Shown piece by piece: positions 38,826 through 39,860 of a stretch of 39,860 bases of DNA. Position numbers and translations under genes: made by a program. Below the pieces are notes generated by a model that was not told the origin of the DNA, searched no databases, and saw only the letters and a program-made list of their open reading frames with translations. The stretch is from a virus. Position 1 is the first letter of the stretch; every line of letters starts with the position of its first letter. The stretch spans positions 1 through 39,860 of IMG/VR virus record IMGVR_UViG_3300033145_000085, one strand, 5' to 3'.

Positions 38826-39061
38826 TATTTATCCTCGTATGTTAACTGTTCCATTTTTTCTATAACCCTATCAGAACATAAATCTTCTATCTCCTTATAC
38901 GCTTCAAGTTTTGCAACTTTTTCTACTTTTCTGATAAATTCTTTAACTTTTTTTATTTCATTATCAAATACACCATCTATATCTCCAGAATAACAACTAC
39001 AAAAATTATTATTTTTGGCAAATGTATCATCAAACTGTTTTTCCCAATTTCTCTTATCCAT
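38825..39061 (-). CDS. Small charged protein of unknown function
   Basis: A 78-residue product, rich in Lys and Glu, with a CSCYSGDIDGVF stretch (about 21-33) and a long helix (KVKEFIRKVEKVAKLEAYKE). The helix may form a coiled coil. Start and stop overlap those of both neighbours. Confidence 0.6.
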   Translation of the reverse strand: MDKRNWEKQFDDTFAKNNNFCSCYSGDIDGVFDNEIKKVKEFIRKVEKVAKLEAYKEIEDLCSDRVIEKMEQLTYEDK

Positions 39062-39392
39062 TATTTACCTCCTTTACCGATACTTCCATTAGTATATGAG
39101 TTTGTATATACTTTCTAACCATAGCCAATACCTTAGCTTCTACTTGTCTAATTCTTTCTCTTGTTACTCCAAATTCTCTGCCTACTTCTTCCAATGTTTT
39201 AAACTCGTAACATCTTAATTTCATCATCTTTTTTTCTCTTGGTTTTAATAAACTATGATTTATATCTTCTATAAGATATTTAAGATATACCCTACAAGTA
39301 AAACACCAATGCTTCTCTATGCCCTTTTTCCAATCCTGCACCTTAAATCTTTTACTACAAACTCCACATTTTTTATATTCATAATTACTCAC
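39054..39392 (-). CDS. Sigma-70 region 4-like protein with N-terminal zinc ribbon
   Basis: A 112-residue product. Cys9, Cys12, Cys30 and Cys33 form a zinc ribbon (CGVC...CFTC). The C-terminal half has a sigma region-4 helix-turn-helix, FKTLEEVGREFGVTRERIRQ (64-83) followed by VEAKVL, the motif that contacts -35 DNA. Regions 1-3 are missing, so it is not a complete sigma factor. It may redirect host RNA polymerase, for example to late genes. The start codon of this gene lies within the upstream gene's last codons. Confidence 0.8.
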   Translation of the reverse strand: MSNYEYKKCGVCSKRFKVQDWKKGIEKHWCFTCRVYLKYLIEDINHSLLKPREKKMMKLRCYEFKTLEEVGREFGVTRERIRQVEAKVLAMVRKYIQTHILMEVSVKEVNNG

Positions 39393-39684
39393 TTTTAGCC
39401 TCCCTAAATGTTAGAAAACTATTCTCCTCTGATGTAGCATCTCCATTAAGTTCAGATTCTTTCTTCTTATCTTTAAAGGTTTTCTCAAGTGCAGTAACAT
39501 ACTCTGGATATGTATATTTCTTACGAGTAGTAAATGCGAATGTTCCCCAATCAGTTTTTACTTCTCCAAGTTCTTCTTCGTTCATTTCTTCTGTAACCTC
39601 TGCCACTAAAATTGCTTCTTTCTCTTTTAGAAACTTAATCTGATTCTTAACCTGTGCTAAATCCTGTAATTTTTCTTTGTTCAT
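39385..39684 (-). CDS. Small phage protein of unknown function
   Basis: A 99-residue product with an N-terminal coiled-coil segment (QVKNQIKFLKEKEAILVAEV), a turn KTDWGTFAFTTRKKYTYPEY and a charged C-terminus ending NSFLTFREAKSE. The overall plan resembles short phage proteins found by the replication locus. It begins with an ATGA overlap with the nuclease stop. Confidence 0.65.
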   Translation of the reverse strand: MNKEKLQDLAQVKNQIKFLKEKEAILVAEVTEEMNEEELGEVKTDWGTFAFTTRKKYTYPEYVTALEKTFKDKKKESELNGDATSEENSFLTFREAKSE

Positions 39685-39860
39685 ATCGTTATACTCCCTT
39701 TTAATTTATATTCTTTAATTTCTTTTATAGCTTTCTTGATACGCTTTTTTATATTCTCTATGTGCTTATCTGTTATCTTTACCCTGAACTCCCATATCTT
39801 CATAATTAATTTATTATCCTCTGTAGGTAGCCAGTACAATACCACATTTGGCATTGGCAT
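39681..39860 (-). CDS. RecB/Cas4-like nuclease, C-terminal 59 residues (joins 1-501)
   Basis: The end of the nuclease that starts at 501. The first 38 residues here repeat those coded at 1-114; the new part is the 21 residues from 39746 down to the stop at 39681 (KRIKKAIKEIKEYKLKGSIT and one more). This basic helix completes the 188-residue protein. The stop overlaps the ATG of the next gene (ATGA). Confidence 0.85.
   Translation of the reverse strand: MPMPNVVLYWLPTEDNKLIMKIWEFRVKITDKHIENIKKRIKKAIKEIKEYKLKGSITI
39747..39860. repeat. Terminal direct repeat, copy 2
   Basis: Exactly the same 114 bases as 1-114; see copy 1. Removing one copy gives a 39,746-base circle in which all reading frames are continuous. 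Confidence 0.95.

Noticed and set aside
1-39860. Alternative genetic code (TGA recoded)
   Set aside because: TGA acts as a normal stop in several overlapping genes (endolysin, 34374-34670, nuclease join), and no conserved gene is broken by in-frame TGA.

Overview
This window is an essentially complete genome of a small tailed phage (siphovirus-like). The first 114 bases recur exactly as the last 114 (39747-39860), so the molecule closes into a circle, or is a circularly permuted genome, of about 39,746 bp. The nuclease gene cut by the window ends becomes intact across that join. The DNA is AT-rich, nearly all genes lie head-to-tail on the minus strand, start/stop codons overlap heavily, and Shine-Dalgarno sites resemble AGGAGG. 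I see no integrase, repressor, DNA polymerase, helicase or primase. The host cannot be named from sequence: YopX, DUF3268 and HK97-type head genes occur in phages of Firmicutes and other bacteria, and the DUF2341/LamG adhesin style is also common in Patescibacteria.

In transcription order (minus strand, high to low coordinates) there are three apparent units. (1) An early/recombination unit starts at a promoter near 1350, runs through a small HicB-like gene, the ERF annealing protein and a RecB/Cas4-like nuclease, crosses the join, and continues with a zinc-ribbon sigma-region-4 protein, small unknown genes, an HNH endonuclease, a DUF3268 protein, a pentapeptide-repeat protein, membrane peptides, NinG and an acidic protein, to a terminator at 34717-34736. 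(2) A late unit (34670 to 7334) holds small accessory genes, a Mom-like DNA-modification protein, an HNH endonuclease, both terminase subunits, an intein-bearing portal-MuF fusion, two large virion proteins including a 1343-residue LamG protein, protease, major capsid protein, head-tail connectors, tail tube, frameshifted tail chaperones, tape measure, baseplate/fibre genes and a lysis cassette, ending at a terminator at 7274-7300. (3) A third unit (6792 to 1501) mixes a nonulosonate-type sugar cassette (nucleotide-sugar dehydratase, cytidylyltransferase, NeuB-like synthase, formyltransferase) with a membrane-anchored lytic-transglycosylase-like protein, YopX and two homing endonucleases, ending at a hairpin at 1473-1493.

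The genome carries six probable homing endonucleases. The most striking lies on the plus strand inside an intein: the portal-MuF gene is interrupted by a 356-codon intein whose linker is the exact codon-on-codon antisense of a zinc-finger/Vsr-like (DUF559-type) nuclease gene. That nuclease uses no TTA, CTA or TCA codons, exactly those that would be stops in the intein frame, and has an apparent extended -10 promoter of its own. This nested bidirectional arrangement is the best candidate for something undescribed. Other notable points are the formyl/nonulosonate cassette, abundant (S/T)TG tripeptides in virion proteins, homing endonucleases carrying what look like fragments of neighbouring gene families, and recurrent ATGAATAA stop/start junctions.
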